Source: Nostoc sp. NMS4 (GTDB lineage Bacteria; Cyanobacteriota; Cyanobacteriia; Cyanobacteriales; Nostocaceae). From it: a stretch of DNA of 34,002 bases. The translations under genes and the position numbers were made by a program. The stretch lies in assembly GCF_017115095.1 (NCBI RefSeq), contig NZ_JABXKI010000282.1, positions 1 through 34,002 on the forward strand. Reading direction: 5' to 3'. The number at the start of each line of letters is the position of its first letter. Position 1 is the stretch's first letter. Below the pieces are notes generated by a model that made no database searches, had not been told where the DNA came from, and saw nothing but the letters and a program-made list of their open reading frames with translations. Shown here piece after piece: positions 8,510 to 16,695 of the stretch.

Positions 8510-9892
8510 ATGCCCAAATCTATATCTGCAATCGTCGTATTTGTCTTAATTTTAATTTTGGGGTTTACATCTCCAGTTCAAGCTGCAACTCCCCGTTCAA
8601 CTTGGGTGGTGAATGAAATTTACCAATACAATCATCCCTTTGCTTCTCAATTGCCTCAAGAATTGGCAACGAAGATGCAAAAGATCAAAGATGAAGCTAG
8701 CCCTTTCACCTTTTATCGGGGGACAGATCACATTTTTTATCGTGATATGCAGACCTTGCCAAGTTCAGGATTTGTGAATTCTTCAACCTCAGCCATCTGG
8801 TTAGACGGAGATATGCATCTACAAAACCTTGGAGGGATCAGAGATAGTAACGACAACAACATTTTTGACACCACCGATTTTGATGAAGGCTATCTTGGCC
8901 CTTACGTTTGGGACTTGCGACGGATGGCAGTCTCTATTTTGTTGGCAACTAAAGAGAACAATCTTAGCTCAAGTGATGGTCAGGATATTGTCCGTAATTT
9001 TTTGGATGCTTATCTAAACAAGATGAGTGACTTTAAGGGAACTAACGACGAACTGTCATACCGTTTAGAATCCAGTAATACAAATGGTGTGGTCAAAGAT
9101 TTGATTCAAAAGGCATCAGATAACAGCCGTTCTGACTTGCTAAACAAGCACACGCAGTTAAATAACATTAACAATAGAGTATTCAAGACGACCTTAGAAC
9201 TTCAGCCTGTATCCAACAGCACCTACTCTGACATTGTTGGGGCTATGAGCAGCTACATCGCGTCAATTCCTAGTAGTAAGCGCTACAACAATAGTTACTA
9301 TACCCTTAAGGACATTCGGCTTAAATTAGGTTCAGGTATTGGCAGTCTTGGTAAGTACCGATATTACTTGCTGATTGAAGGCCCAAGTTCAGCAACCGAC
9401 GACGATCGCATTTTAGAGATGAAGCAGGAAGGCAGTAGTGCAGTTGCGATCGCAGTTCCAGGTTTGCTGCCAACTTCAGTTTACGGAAACCACGAAGGAG
9501 CAAGGGTGACGATCGCCACGAAAGCGATACTCTCCAATACCGATCCTTTGGTTGGCTATACTACCGTCAATAGTATACCTTTTATGCTGCGTGAAAAATC
9601 ACCTTACCAAGTAGACTTTGACTATAAGTTGCTAACCACTAAATCAAAATTCATGGATGCGATGGGGTATGTAGGGAAAGTGGTTGCCAAAAACCATGCC
9701 ATCTCTGATAAAGACTACGATGCTGCGATTATTCCCGTCAGCGTTGACAAAGAAGTGACTGATATTGTGAGCGGTAACAAGGCTGTATTCAAAGATGAAA
9801 TTGTTAACTTTGCATTGGACTATGCAACTCAAGTCGAGTATGACTACACGAGTTTTGTTAATGCTTATAACCAAGGGGTAACACTCTACTAG
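8510..9892 (+). CDS. exported DUF2252 protein (kinase-like fold)
   Basis: 460 aa. A clear signal peptide (hydrophobic 7-20, cleavage after VQA at 23-25) precedes a DUF2252 domain. Motifs are FYRG (68-71), GDMHLQN (100-106), DFD (123-125) and DLRR (135-138). In the related aminoglycoside-phosphotransferase/kinase fold these positions correspond to the catalytic loop Asp/Asn and the metal-binding Asp. Most DUF2252 proteins I know are cytoplasmic, so the secretion signal is notable. Substrate and true activity are unknown. It appears monocistronic, with about 180 bp of upstream DNA shared with the divergent reductase gene. Confidence 0.85.
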   Translation: MPKSISAIVVFVLILILGFTSPVQAATPRSTWVVNEIYQYNHPFASQLPQELATKMQKIKDEASPFTFYRGTDHIFYRDMQTLPSSGFVNSSTSAIWLDGDMHLQNLGGIRDSNDNNIFDTTDFDEGYLGPYVWDLRRMAVSILLATKENNLSSSDGQDIVRNFLDAYLNKMSDFKGTNDELSYRLESSNTNGVVKDLIQKASDNSRSDLLNKHTQLNNINNRVFKTTLELQPVSNSTYSDIVGAMSSYIASIPSSKRYNNSYYTLKDIRLKLGSGIGSLGKYRYYLLIEGPSSATDDDRILEMKQEGSSAVAIAVPGLLPTSVYGNHEGARVTIATKAILSNTDPLVGYTTVNSIPFMLREKSPYQVDFDYKLLTTKSKFMDAMGYVGKVVAKNHAISDKDYDAAIIPVSVDKEVTDIVSGNKAVFKDEIVNFALDYATQVEYDYTSFVNAYNQGVTLY

Positions 9893-9987
9893 AACACACC
9901 ATTGGACCTATTGGAAAATGGCACTCAGCTTACTGCTAGAAAATGAAACTTGTATGATCGTTGTTAAAGTTCCTCTTTTGCAATATT

Positions 9988-10629
9988 ATGAGCGAATTAC
10001 AGACCCAACTAGCAACCGATACCTGGATAACAGCAACTTGGGATGAATATATCCAAATAATTGAAAATCCTGCCTACGAAAAAGCCAAGGGCTACTACCA
10101 CAATGGACAGATGAGGATTGAAATGCCACCAATCGGGAATGACCATGCCAGCGATCATACAATTATTCTCTTTGCTGTTAACTTGTTTGCGAGCATTAAA
10201 GGCATTGCTCTAAATGGCAAGGATAATTGTACATATCGGAAAACAGGCTTTAAAGAAACTCAACCTGATGTATCTTACTATATTGGCGAAAATGCTGATG
10301 TCATTCCCTACGGCACTTCTATCATCAACCTAGATATATATCCACCACCAGATTTAGTTATTGAAGTAGCTAATACCTCACTTGCTGACGACCAAGGTGA
10401 AAAACGACTTTTGTACGAAGATTTAGGAGTGAAAGAATACTGGATTTTAAATGTCCAGAATGTCCAAGTTATGGCTTTTGCTATTGAAAACCAAGGTAGT
10501 AGGCGGATTACGGAATCTCAGGTATTACCAGGATTAGCAATTTCTTTATTAAACGATGCATTACGGCGAACTCGTCAAATAAATCAAAGTCAAGTTGGTG
10601 CTTGGTTATTAACCCAATTTCAGCAATAA
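9988..10629 (+). CDS. Uma2 family (DUF820) putative endonuclease
   Basis: 213 aa from the ATG at 9988; an in-frame TTG at 9961 is less likely. Uma2 proteins have a PD-(D/E)XK nuclease fold. Here the expected acidic residues are Asp94 in QPDVSYY, Asp122/Glu126 in PPDLVIEV and the KEYW motif at 149-152. These genes are strongly expanded in filamentous cyanobacteria, and their function is still unclear. The gene is followed by a cluster of palindromic repeats. Confidence 0.88.
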   Translation: MSELQTQLATDTWITATWDEYIQIIENPAYEKAKGYYHNGQMRIEMPPIGNDHASDHTIILFAVNLFASIKGIALNGKDNCTYRKTGFKETQPDVSYYIGENADVIPYGTSIINLDIYPPPDLVIEVANTSLADDQGEKRLLYEDLGVKEYWILNVQNVQVMAFAIENQGSRRITESQVLPGLAISLLNDALRRTRQINQSQVGAWLLTQFQQ

Positions 10630-10714
10630 TTACAAACTGCTTGCTTTGCGGTAGAGAATCGGGAGTAGGGAAAAAGAAAAGGATACAAAGCAATTAATGC
10701 CCGATCGCACTATA

Positions 10715-10809
10715 GCAATCCTATCTGATTTGTGAGAATTGTAAGCCGTAGATTCCCCGCTTCTCAAAAAAGTCGGGGATATTGTTTCTCACGAATAGTT
10801 CAAGATTGC
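10715..10809. mobile_element. MITE-like element with imperfect terminal inverted repeats
   Basis: Left end GCAATC...GTGAGAA (10715-10738) matches the reverse complement of the right end (10786-10809) over 24 bp, with identical outer 6 and inner 7 bases. Between them is a hairpin of CCCCG and CGGGG (about 10754-10778). No coding capacity. A partial left end recurs at 15297-15319, and the right end recurs at 10954-10971. Confidence 0.55.
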
Positions 10810-10825
10810 ACGAATGTAAAACTAG

Positions 10826-10927
10826 CCCTCATCCCCCAACCCCTTCTCCCACACTTGGGAGAAGGGGAGCCAATTTTAAAGTCTATTTCAAAGTCCCTCT
10901 CCTTTGGGAGAGGGATTTAGGGTGAAA
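10826..10927. repeat. double-hairpin palindromic repeat
   Basis: CCCTCATCCCCCAACCCCTT begins the element. It contains two hairpins, CTTCTCCC/GGGAGAAG and CCCTCTCC/GGGAGAGGG. It is a common dispersed type in Nostoc intergenic DNA, with no gene inside. Confidence 0.75.
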
Positions 10928-10953
10928 GCTCATTGATTTATGCAAGAAGTCTA

Positions 10954-10971
10954 AATAGTTCAAGATTGCAC
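10954..10971. repeat. second copy of an 18-bp direct repeat
   Basis: AATAGTTCAAGATTGCAC is identical to 10794-10811. The two copies bracket the double-hairpin repeat at 160-bp spacing. From here to 11187 no gene is visible, so this stretch should hold the promoter of the downstream transporter genes. Confidence 0.8.
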
Positions 10972-11187
10972 TAATATGCTGTGGCTAAAGTCACCCTTTC
11001 AGGTGAAGTCATACAGACTACTAACACCTAGTATGAAGGAACATTAAGCAACTATGAAGCGAATTATGCGTCTAGTTGTTATTTGATTCATAAAAATTTA
11101 ATCCCAAAGCTTAACAATTCCGTATTATCCACTTGTCCTCTAATTAAAGGCTACTCTTATATAGTAAAATTTACAGGCTTCTATAAT

Positions 11188-12657
11188 ATGGCTACGTACA
11201 TAGAAATTCCAGTTATTGGCAAAGTAAAGTATCCATTGCGCTGGCTGGTGGGGCTGATGGCCGGGAGTGCTTTGGTTGTAGGTTCCATAACAACTTACAC
11301 CTTGGTAAATCAAGGGACAAACAAAGAAGATATTGCTCAACTAACTGTGCCAGTGTCAGCACAAAATGTCACCTTGCGGATTACAGCTAGTGGTAAAGTC
11401 GTGCCGATTCAGAGCGTAAATATTAGTCCGAAGAATCCTGGCGTGCTATCGCAATTATACGTGGAACAGGGCGATCGCATTCAACAAGGACAAATTCTCG
11501 CCCGGATGGATAGTGCCAGTATTGAAGCCCAAAGGAGCCAGTACCGTGCTAACTTAGCCCAAAGTCAAGCACAACTAGCCCAAGCCGTTGCTGGTAGTCG
11601 TCCTCAAGAAATCGCTCAAGCTAAGGCGCGATTAGCCCAATCTCAAGCCCAATTAACCGCAGCTAAGGCTGGTAATCGTCCCCAAGAAATTGCTCAATCT
11701 CAATCGCAAGTGGATGCAGCTCAAGCAAGGGTGAATTACACCAGCGAACAGGTAAAGCGTTACCAATATCTATATAAAGAGGGAGCAGAGAAAAAACAAT
11801 TACTCGATCAAGCCATCAGCGACGACAAAAGTGCTAAAGCCAATTTAGAAGAAGCGAAAAAACGATTTTCCTTAGTTAAAACTGGTACTCGAACTGAAGA
11901 AATCGACCAACGCCAAGCTGCTGTTAACGAAGCACGGGCAGCATTGGTACTGTTACAACAGGGAACTCGTTCTGAAGAAATTGCCCAGCGTCAAGCGGCT
12001 GTTGCGGCTGCTGAGGCTGAGTTAAAGGGTGTACAAGTGCAGTTGGAAGATACTATTATTCGCGCTCCTCTGTCGGGAATTGTTACCCAAAAGTATGCCG
12101 AACCTGGTGCATTTGTCACACCCACAACTTCTGCTTCTACTAGTGCGTCAGCAACTTCTAGTTCAATTGTCGCTGTAGCACGCGGTTTAGAAATATTAGC
12201 TCAAGTTCCCGAAGCCGATCTTGGCAGAATGAAACAGGGACAGCAAGTGGAAATTGTCGCCGATGCCTATCCCGACCGGATTTTTAAAGGTCATGTGCGC
12301 CTGATTGCTCCCGAAGCAGTGATAGAACAAGGTGTGACATCCTTCCAGGTGCGGGTTGCTCTGGATACTGGCATAGATAAACTGCGTTCTGGCTTAAATG
12401 TGGATCTGACTTTTTTAGGCGATCGCGTTAATAATGCCTTGGTATTACCAACGGTGTCAATCGTCACCCAAAAGGGTAAAACTGGTGTACTCGTACCAGA
12501 TGCAAACAATAAACCCCAGTTCCGCGAAGTTACAGTTGGCGCACAAATTCAAAACCAAACTCAGATTTTAGGGGGAGTTAAAGAAGGCGATCGCATTTTT
12601 GTTAACCCACCTAAAGATTACAAAATTGAGAAGGCTAAAGAAAAAAATAATTCGTAA
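11188..12657 (+). CDS. periplasmic adaptor (membrane fusion) protein, MacA/HlyD-like
   Basis: 489 aa from the ATG at 11188; an upstream in-frame extension to 11083 lacks protein character. There is one membrane helix (about 18-40), then a split barrel-sandwich/lipoyl-like domain (about 68-108 and 292-310), with a long coiled-coil hairpin between them (about 110-285). The hairpin carries a motif of the form G-[STN]-R-x-[EQ]-EI four times, near 136, 162, 233 and 259. A Ser/Thr-rich linker precedes the beta-barrel. Such adaptors bridge an inner-membrane ABC permease and an outer-membrane TolC channel. The permease follows 19 bp downstream, so the two form an operon. Confidence 0.9.
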   Translation: MATYIEIPVIGKVKYPLRWLVGLMAGSALVVGSITTYTLVNQGTNKEDIAQLTVPVSAQNVTLRITASGKVVPIQSVNISPKNPGVLSQLYVEQGDRIQQGQILARMDSASIEAQRSQYRANLAQSQAQLAQAVAGSRPQEIAQAKARLAQSQAQLTAAKAGNRPQEIAQSQSQVDAAQARVNYTSEQVKRYQYLYKEGAEKKQLLDQAISDDKSAKANLEEAKKRFSLVKTGTRTEEIDQRQAAVNEARAALVLLQQGTRSEEIAQRQAAVAAAEAELKGVQVQLEDTIIRAPLSGIVTQKYAEPGAFVTPTTSASTSASATSSSIVAVARGLEILAQVPEADLGRMKQGQQVEIVADAYPDRIFKGHVRLIAPEAVIEQGVTSFQVRVALDTGIDKLRSGLNVDLTFLGDRVNNALVLPTVSIVTQKGKTGVLVPDANNKPQFREVTVGAQIQNQTQILGGVKEGDRIFVNPPKDYKIEKAKEKNNS

Positions 12658-12676
12658 TTCGTAATTTATATAAGAT

Positions 12677-13894
12677 ATGAATTTTCTGGAAAGCATGAAT
12701 ATGGCGGGGAAAACCCTGCTGTCAAATAAGCTGCGTAGCGCCCTGACGATGTTGGGTATTGTTATTGGCAACGCTTCGGTGATTGCCATGATTGGTATTG
12801 GCGAAGGTGGGCAGAAATACGTAAATAAACAGTTGGAGTCATTAGGGCCAAATGTGCTATTTGTGATTCCAGGTAATCAAGAAACTGAGAGGATTTCCTT
12901 TGAAGTACCAAAAACTCTGGTGTTGCAAGATGCAGATGCGATCGCTTCTCAAGTCCCAACTGTAATAGGAGTTGCACCAGAGTTAAACAGAAGACAGGTA
13001 GTGACATACCGCAACAGAAACACCGATGTCAATATCATTGGTACAACTCCTTCCTTCCTATCAGTGCGGGATTTTGAAACTGCTAAAGGCAGGTTTTTCT
13101 CTGAGGTAGACATTAAGCGAAGTAACCAAGTGGTAGTGCTAGGTGGAGACTTGGCAGAAAAATTATTTGGTAATAATAACGCCATCGGTCAACAATTGCG
13201 AATTGGCAATACCAGCTTTCAAGTGATTGGGACATTAATAACTAAAGGTTCCAGTGTGGGAGCAGATTATGATGATGCTGCCTTAATACCAATCACCACA
13301 TCTGCAAACCGACTTGTGGGCAAGAATTCTCCTTATGGTATTGCCTTAGATTACCTCGTTGCTGCCGCTCGTGATTCCGAGAGTGTGGATGCAGCAGAAT
13401 TTCAAATTACTAATTTGCTGCGTCTACGGCACAAAATTAATGGTGAAGATGACTTTACCCTTCGCACCCAGAAAGATGCTTTGCAAACTGTCGGTCAAAT
13501 TACAGGTGCATTGACAATTATGCTAGCTGCGATCGCAGGTATATCGCTGTTTGTCGGCGGCATTGGCATTATGAATATCATGCTAGTCTCCGTCACCGAA
13601 CGCACCCAAGAAATCGGATTGCGAAAAGCGATCGGGGCAACTGAGCAAGATATTTTGCTACAGTTCATCATTGAAGCTGTGATAGTTTCTGCTGCTGGCG
13701 GCTTAGTCGGGACTGCGATTGGTATTAGTGGCATCTTATTAGTGGGAGCCTTGACTCCTTTAGAAGCGAGTCTTTCTCCTGTAGCGATAACTATGGCTGT
13801 TGGTGTGTCTGGGGCTATTGGTTTATTTTTTGGCGTTGTTCCTGCGCGTCGCGCTGCTAAACTCGACCCCATTGTGGCTTTGAGAAGTGCTTAG
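12677..13894 (+). CDS. MacB-like ABC transporter permease (FtsX family)
   Basis: 405 aa. It has an N-terminal helix (about 23-43), a large periplasmic domain (about 50-270, MacB_PCD type), and three C-terminal helices in an FtsX domain with the signature ERTQEIGLRKAIGAT before the third helix. This matches MacB without its ATPase domain, as in split systems such as DevC. The ATPase partner is not adjacent: the next gene is an exported unknown. It pairs with the adaptor encoded just upstream for export of a lipid, peptide or antibiotic-like substrate that cannot be named. Confidence 0.92.
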   Translation: MNFLESMNMAGKTLLSNKLRSALTMLGIVIGNASVIAMIGIGEGGQKYVNKQLESLGPNVLFVIPGNQETERISFEVPKTLVLQDADAIASQVPTVIGVAPELNRRQVVTYRNRNTDVNIIGTTPSFLSVRDFETAKGRFFSEVDIKRSNQVVVLGGDLAEKLFGNNNAIGQQLRIGNTSFQVIGTLITKGSSVGADYDDAALIPITTSANRLVGKNSPYGIALDYLVAAARDSESVDAAEFQITNLLRLRHKINGEDDFTLRTQKDALQTVGQITGALTIMLAAIAGISLFVGGIGIMNIMLVSVTERTQEIGLRKAIGATEQDILLQFIIEAVIVSAAGGLVGTAIGISGILLVGALTPLEASLSPVAITMAVGVSGAIGLFFGVVPARRAAKLDPIVALRSA

Positions 13895-13920
13895 ATACAT
13901 CATCACAAAAATCATCACAA

Positions 13921-13986
13921 AGACGCGATAAATCGCCGTCTCTACAATAATCAGTCGTTTTGTACAGACGGCGATTCATCGCGTCT
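13921..13986. repeat. 21-bp inverted repeat pair
   Basis: AGACGCGATAAATCGCCGTC(T) at 13921-13941 and its reverse complement with one mismatch at 13966-13986 form a large hairpin just after the permease gene. Each arm is itself near-palindromic. It may serve as transcript end, but it is a dispersed repeat type (compare 1031-1068). Confidence 0.75.
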
Positions 13987-14120
13987 CTTGCCTTAACCGA
14001 ACAGCTATAAAGACATCGATGCGCGATCGCAATAACCCATTGAAGTAATTTTGCTGAAAAACGGGAAAACTATGATTAATCCCTTATGGGGAAATTTCTA
14101 TAAAAATCCTGAACAGCAAA

Positions 14121-14732
14121 ATGCTCAAAAAATCTCTACTTAACTGTTTAATTTTGCCTGTTTCTCTAGTCCCCTGGCTCTGCGTGGGAACGCTTTTTGA
14201 TTCCCCAGCCAATGCTTTACCAGGGCAAAGTACTGAGGAAGTGGGTACTTGGATTAAAGCACATCCTACACTCCGCCCCAGGAGAGGCGAGCAATTATTT
14301 GTGCAAAAGACTGATACTGCTGCCCAACGATTCACTTTTCAAGCGTCGGTATTGCCTCCTGGTAGGGTGGAGTTTTCCAAAGACCGTGGCAGAATTCGGA
14401 CTGAGCGCATTACTATGTACGATGCTATTAATGGCATGACATTTGCGCGTCTCCAAGAATCCTTGCGGGTAATTTATGGCTTAGAGATTTATCAAGACTA
14501 CGATCGCGCTCAAGTAGTGTATCAATATCCTAATCAGAAAGTAGTTAATTCATCGCGTCTGGCCAAAACTCCGATTCGGGAAGCCTTAAAGGGAGAATTA
14601 CGAGTAGGCGATCGCTATGTATATTGGGTGGAAGTTGCCCAACCCAAGAATGGCAAAGCTTTTACCGGTCAAATGACGGTTTTGCTCAAAACTGACCTAG
14701 AAAAGCTAGAAAATGAACTGCAAATTCGTTAA
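14121..14732 (+). CDS. exported protein, unknown
   Basis: 203 aa, not recognised as a named family. A signal peptide (hydrophobic about 6-24, cleavage likely after ANA at 30-32) is followed by a soluble domain rich in charged residues. A conserved-looking stretch is RIRTERITMYDAINGMTF (about 91-108), and the C-terminus is helical. It is probably periplasmic. It follows the transporter pair on the same strand but is separated by the inverted repeat, so co-transcription is doubtful. Confidence 0.75.
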   Translation: MLKKSLLNCLILPVSLVPWLCVGTLFDSPANALPGQSTEEVGTWIKAHPTLRPRRGEQLFVQKTDTAAQRFTFQASVLPPGRVEFSKDRGRIRTERITMYDAINGMTFARLQESLRVIYGLEIYQDYDRAQVVYQYPNQKVVNSSRLAKTPIREALKGELRVGDRYVYWVEVAQPKNGKAFTGQMTVLLKTDLEKLENELQIR

Positions 14733-14736
14733 TGGC

Positions 14737-14766
14737 TATTTGTCATTTGTCATTTGTCATTTGTCA
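14737..14766. repeat. STRR of GTCATTT heptamers
   Basis: Three full heptamers plus partial ones directly after the preceding stop codon. The same heptamer occurs at 30228-30265. Confidence 0.85.
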
Positions 14767-14848
14767 AGAGTTAGAAATTCTTCTCCTGCCTCACCTGCTC
14801 CCTCATCCCCCTCATCTTTTCTCGTTTAAAGATGACTGAATTGGTGTT

Positions 14849-15217
14849 CTACAATTTCCCCAACCCTATAGGAGCTAAGGTTTGCCATATACCCGAAAAG
14901 ATACTTTCAGCTGCTAAGGAAATTCGTAGTAAATCTTCTTTGAATAGTGGCGGCCAATCAACCCCGGCTTTACGCCCTGCGCCAAATAGCTGTTGGGCTT
15001 TAATGGTTAACTGATAAAGGGCTAAAGCCAGTTCTCGGTCTATGCTCTTTGCATCTTTGAGGGCTTCAAACACCACTTTCAATGCCAACAAAATCGAAGT
15101 GATCTGACCGGGTACCGGCGGCTTTCCCTGTTTCATACGCATTAACAGCGCATCTGGGTTTTCCTCGGTTGTAATTGTCTGATCTATGAGGAGTTTCCTA
15201 GCTGTTTCGTAATTCAT
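14849..15217 (-). CDS. small helical protein, unknown
   Basis: 122 aa, a typical conserved-looking cyanobacterial protein that I cannot name with certainty. It is mostly helical, with a Pro/Gly-containing turn (KQGKPPVPGQ, about 29-38) and an Arg-Lys-rich loop (GAGRKAGVDWPP, about 78-89). There is no signal peptide or membrane helix. It is convergent with the exported protein gene and divergent from the small ORF at 15427. Related proteins have, as far as I recall, sometimes been labelled dethiobiotin synthetase, but no P-loop is present, so that label would be wrong here. Confidence 0.7.
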   Translation of the reverse strand: MNYETARKLLIDQTITTEENPDALLMRMKQGKPPVPGQITSILLALKVVFEALKDAKSIDRELALALYQLTIKAQQLFGAGRKAGVDWPPLFKEDLLRISLAAESIFSGIWQTLAPIGLGKL

Positions 15218-15296
15218 GTAGTCAGTTTAGCGCACATTTGGCTTCAGCAGTAATACTTAATTAAAAAGTCATTAAACGGGTTTCTAATTATTTATA

Positions 15297-15319
15297 GCAA
15301 TCTCTGATGATTTGTGAAA
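15297..15319. repeat. solo end of the MITE-like element
   Basis: GCAATCTCTGATGATTTGTG matches the left end of the element at 10715, including the flanking TATA. No right end is found nearby. Confidence 0.45.
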
Positions 15320-15426
15320 TGATAGGCGTGGGGAAAATGATCGGGAATTGGCGATGCTCTAGGTTCACCAGATAGACTGAATATAATATCTTTGAAAAAT
15401 ACACCTTACTAGGAATCAGAAGTAAA

Positions 15427-15663
15427 ATGATCTCACCGAATTTACTAGAAATTGAGCGCTCTATCCTTGCCTTGTCTGTAGAAGAACAACTTTGGCTGTT
15501 AGAAAGTATTGTTCGACAAATCCGAGAAAATGAGTATGCAAAAGATAAATTTTCTGATGCGAACCATCTAGAGGGACAATTGCAATTGACGGCTATTGAA
15601 CCAAATATTAAAACAGAAATTGCTACTATAAATGATGAGTTTGCGATTTCTGAAATACTCTGA
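15427..15663 (+). CDS. small antitoxin-like protein
   Basis: 78 aa. The N-terminal helix (LLEIERSILALSVEEQLWLL, about 5-24, then ESIVRQIREN) resembles the short helical antitoxin-like proteins that are abundant in filamentous cyanobacteria and usually precede a RelE- or PIN-type toxin gene. No toxin gene follows: 19 bp downstream only an 8-codon ORF (15682-15708) is open, then repeat sequence. It could be an orphan antitoxin or a chance ORF. There is no strong ribosome binding site. Confidence 0.45.
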   Translation: MISPNLLEIERSILALSVEEQLWLLESIVRQIRENEYAKDKFSDANHLEGQLQLTAIEPNIKTEIATINDEFAISEIL

Positions 15664-15722
15664 TATATAGACGTAAACATTATGAAACTGCCAGACTTAA
15701 AAAGTTAAATATACAAGTTATC

Positions 15723-15757
15723 GGTGAGCGTAGGCGCAGCCCGCCGTAGGCATCGCA
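15723..15757. repeat. GC-rich dispersed repeat
   Basis: GAGCGTAGGCGCAGCCCGCC followed by GTAGGCATCGCA is a frequent Nostoc intergenic repeat. It lies just after the truncated ORF at 15682-15708. Confidence 0.7.
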
Positions 15758-16364
<607 letters not shown>

Positions 16365-16367
16365 AAA

Positions 16368-16458
16368 GCTGAGTGCTGATCGGAGTGCTGAGTGCTGAGT
16401 GCTGAGATAAAAAGAAGTAAATCAGAAATACAATTTTTTGGTTCTTCACTCAGCACTC
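16368..16458. repeat. STRR GAGTGCT with inverted copy
   Basis: Four or more GAGTGCT heptamers (about 16371-16406) after psaC are followed 42 nt later by the inverted copy ACTCAGCACTC (16448-16458). Together they can form a hairpin at the psaC 3' end. Confidence 0.7.
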
Positions 16459-16528
16459 TTCATGAAATCGCAATTTTAGATTGGGGATATAATCTCTGGA
16501 TGTCTAAATCCTAAAAGCTGTATTTATA

Positions 16529-16550
16529 CCGTCAGGTCAAAAGCTGACGG
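16529..16550 (+). other. hairpin in the psaC-glmS spacer
   Basis: CCGTCAG (16529-16535) and CTGACGG (16544-16550) form a perfect 7-bp stem with an 8-nt loop. A second small hairpin, ATACC/GGTAT, follows at 16584-16597, just before the terminator. Confidence 0.6.
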
Positions 16551-16598
16551 TTAATCTGCTTTCAAAAACCAAAATCCATAACAATACCTAGTGGTATG

Positions 16599-16623
16599 GG
16601 GAGTAATTTACTCCCTTTTTTTA
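16599..16623 (+). terminator. Rho-independent terminator upstream of glmS
   Basis: GGGAGT and ACTCCC pair around AATTT and are followed by seven T. It lies about 75 bp before the glmS start and 235 bp after psaC. It may end the psaC transcript or act as an attenuator in a glmS leader. Confidence 0.85.
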
Positions 16624-16695
16624 TTTTCAAAACGTCAACTTTGTGGTAGAGACTATACTGGATTTAATCATCCTGAAAAAAAAGTGGCGTGAAGA

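Noticed and set aside
10732..10920. 62-codon ORF between Uma2 and the adaptor gene
   Set aside because: It consists almost entirely of palindromic repeat sequence.
14849..15217. Dethiobiotin synthetase
   Set aside because: No P-loop or other motif of that enzyme, and the protein is too short.
16599..16695. glmS ribozyme upstream of glmS
   Set aside because: None of the ribozyme core is visible, only simple hairpins and a terminator.
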